From Rickettsiaceae bacterium (GTDB taxonomy: Bacteria; Pseudomonadota; Alphaproteobacteria; Rickettsiales; Rickettsiaceae), in contig JAKONF010000061.1 of assembly GCA_022702085.1 (NCBI GenBank), positions 1 through 7,041 on the forward strand: a DNA stretch of 7,041 nt, in the 5' to 3' direction. The stretch's first letter is position 1. Every line of letters starts with the position of its first letter. The notes under the pieces were generated by a model that made no database searches, had not been told where the DNA came from, and saw only the letters and a program-made list of their open reading frames with translations. A program made the translations under genes and the position numbers. This document shows, one piece after another, positions 5,600 through 7,041 of this stretch.

Positions 5600-6823
5600 A
5601 TGATTGATTACTCTTCTACATTCGAAAATTATCTTGATAAAATCAGGCAAGAAAATAGGTACCGCGAATTTATTGGCATTGAACGGCAAGCTGGCAACTT
5701 TCCTCATGCATTATATAAATATGGAAATGAAACTACTAAAGTAGTTATGTGGTGTATCAACGATTATCTCGGCATGAGCCAGCATGAGCAAGTATTAGAG
5801 GCTGCAAAGCTCGCTCTTAAAAATTGTGGCGTAGGATCAGGTGGCACACGTAATATTGGCGGCAATAATTTATCACTGCTTGAACTTGAGCAAGAATTGA
5901 CTTCACTACATAAAAAGGAAGCCACGCTAATTTTTACTTCAGGTTACGTTGCTAATGATACGACCTTGACATCTTTAGTCAAAATTATGCCTGATTTGAT
6001 ATTTTTTTCTGATGAAGCAAATCACGCTTCTATTATTGCTGGTATTCGTAATTCTAGAGCTGAAAAATTCATCTACAGACATATAGATCCAGAACATCTA
6101 GAACAACTTTTAGCTGGGGTCGAGATAAGTAGACCCAAGATTATTGTTTTTGAATCAACTTATTCAATGAATGGCTTGATTTCACCCGTTGAAAAAATAA
6201 TAAAACTGGCTAAAAAATATAATGCTCTTACTTTTATTGACGAAGTTCATAGCGTTGGTTTATACGGGAATGAAGGTGCAGGAATTGCTGAGCAATTAGG
6301 CCTTGCTAGCGAAATCGATATTATTCAAGGAACTCTCGCTAAAGCTTACGGCACGATTGGTGGCTACATTACCTCCTCTAATCAATTTATTGAGGCAATT
6401 AGACTTTCTGCTCCTGGCTTTATCTTTACCACTTCATTGCCGCCAGTGATTGCTAAAGCAGCTACCGCTAGCATCAAATATTTGAGAAAGTCCGATAAAG
6501 AGAGAATAATACATCAACAAGTGGTTGGGAAAGTCAAGCAAGCTCTAGATGATGCTCAAATTCAGTACTTCAAAAATGATAGTCATATTATTCCAATCAT
6601 CATTGGTGATCCCATAAAAGCAAAACAAGCATCCCATTTACTACTAACCAAACATAAAATATATGTGCAGCATATTAATTTTCCTACTGTACCAAAAGGC
6701 ACTGAAAGATTGCGCATTATACCAACTCCTGGTCATTCTGATCAAATGATTCAGGATTTGATACTCGCGCTAATTAAAGTGTTTGAGGAACTTGATATTC
6801 AATATCAAAAATTGGTAGCTTAA
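5600..6823 (+). CDS. hemA: 5-aminolevulinate synthase (C4/Shemin pathway)
   Basis: This PLP enzyme condenses glycine with succinyl-CoA to give 5-aminolevulinate, the first step of haem synthesis in alphaproteobacteria and mitochondria. At 407 residues it has the usual bacterial length. Visible features in order: CINDYLGM near 52-59, GSGGTRNIGG at 79-88 (with T83 and N85 for substrate binding), H142 in SDEANHASI, ESTYSMNG at 185-192, D214 and H217 in FIDEVHSVG, and the Schiff-base lysine K248 in GTLAKAYG. These positions coincide with the Rhodobacter numbering, which supports the ATG at 5600. A GTG directly before it (5597) would add one residue and cannot be excluded; neither has a good Shine-Dalgarno. 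The C-terminal INFPTVPKGTERLRIIPTP (359-377) is also characteristic. Downstream, lgt begins one base after the stop, so the two are probably co-transcribed. An inverted repeat lies immediately upstream and may control it. Confidence 0.96.
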   Translation: MIDYSSTFENYLDKIRQENRYREFIGIERQAGNFPHALYKYGNETTKVVMWCINDYLGMSQHEQVLEAAKLALKNCGVGSGGTRNIGGNNLSLLELEQELTSLHKKEATLIFTSGYVANDTTLTSLVKIMPDLIFFSDEANHASIIAGIRNSRAEKFIYRHIDPEHLEQLLAGVEISRPKIIVFESTYSMNGLISPVEKIIKLAKKYNALTFIDEVHSVGLYGNEGAGIAEQLGLASEIDIIQGTLAKAYGTIGGYITSSNQFIEAIRLSAPGFIFTTSLPPVIAKAATASIKYLRKSDKERIIHQQVVGKVKQALDDAQIQYFKNDSHIIPIIIGDPIKAKQASHLLLTKHKIYVQHINFPTVPKGTERLRIIPTPGHSDQMIQDLILALIKVFEELDIQYQKLVA

Positions 6824-6824
6824 G

Positions 6825-7041
6825 ATGTTAGCTATTGTTTTTCCTAATATTAATCCAGTGATGCTGTCCGTTGGCTCGCTTAAAGTTCATTGGTATGGCG
6901 CAGCTTACGCAGTATCGATCTTAATCATTAATCAATTAACCAAGAAATTAGTTCATGACTTTAAAATAGCTATTAGTAATAAAAATCTAGAAGATTTTCT
7001 ATTATGGCTAGTTGTTGGCCTTGTCATTGGCGCCAGGCTTG
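6825..7041 (+). CDS. lgt: Prolipoprotein diacylglyceryl transferase, N-terminal 72 residues (partial, runs off right edge)
   Basis: Lgt moves a diacylglyceryl group from phosphatidylglycerol to the lipobox cysteine of prolipoproteins at the inner membrane, the first step of lipoprotein maturation. Only 72 residues plus one base are visible. They match the family start: a short FPNINPVMLSVGSLKVHWYG (about 6-25), where 'FPxIDPxxxxxGPxxxxWYG' is typical, then a first membrane helix (about 25-39), the LEDFLLWLVVGLVIGARL segment (about 55-72) that begins the second helix, and the G(G/A)RLGY region cut by the edge. The ATG at 6825 is separated from the hemA stop codon by one base, with no separate Shine-Dalgarno beyond the end of hemA, which suggests translational coupling. 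The catalytic histidine and arginine motifs lie beyond the window, so integrity cannot be judged. Confidence 0.9.
   Translation, partial: MLAIVFPNINPVMLSVGSLKVHWYGAAYAVSILIINQLTKKLVHDFKIAISNKNLEDFLLWLVVGLVIGARL

Overview
The window is AT-rich (roughly one third G+C by eye). It looks like chromosome from an alphaproteobacterium with a reduced genome, most likely in or near the Rickettsiales. The reasons are a C4-pathway 5-aminolevulinate synthase (typical of alphaproteobacteria), a short CHCC zinc-finger protein related to complex I subunit NDUFS6, a ProP-like MFS transporter, weak or absent Shine-Dalgarno sequences, and tight gene packing. The exact genus cannot be fixed from the sequence alone.

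Layout: the left third reads on the minus strand. A D-3-hydroxybutyrate dehydrogenase (2115 to 1327) is followed 120 bases downstream by the first 402 codons of a large exported protein that runs off the left edge (1206 to 1). An 88-base divergent spacer (2116-2203) separates this from a plus-strand run that fills the rest: a 54-residue CHCC zinc-finger protein (2204-2368), an MFS transporter joined to it by a TAATG stop/start overlap (2368-3606), mutL (3671-5527), hemA (5600-6823) and the start of lgt (6825 to the right edge). No stretch over 300 bases lacks a gene, and no rRNA, tRNA, CRISPR, insertion sequence or phage gene was seen.

Most genes are housekeeping: ketone-body/PHB-linked carbon metabolism, solute uptake, mismatch repair, the first step of haem synthesis, and lipoprotein maturation. 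They do not form one pathway. The shared strand and short gaps suggest two small plus-strand transcription units (zinc finger-MFS, perhaps with mutL, and hemA-lgt) and one minus-strand unit.

The observation most worth following is in MutL. Its N-terminal ATPase is intact and a beta-clamp-binding motif is present, but all three C-terminal endonuclease motifs have decayed, which is unexpected in a lineage not known for MutH. Secondary points are an Asn-to-Asp change in the catalytic tetrad of the dehydrogenase, a perfect 8-base inverted repeat just before hemA, and the coupling of the NDUFS6-like zinc finger to a transporter. I saw no convincing evidence of a wholly new multi-gene system.
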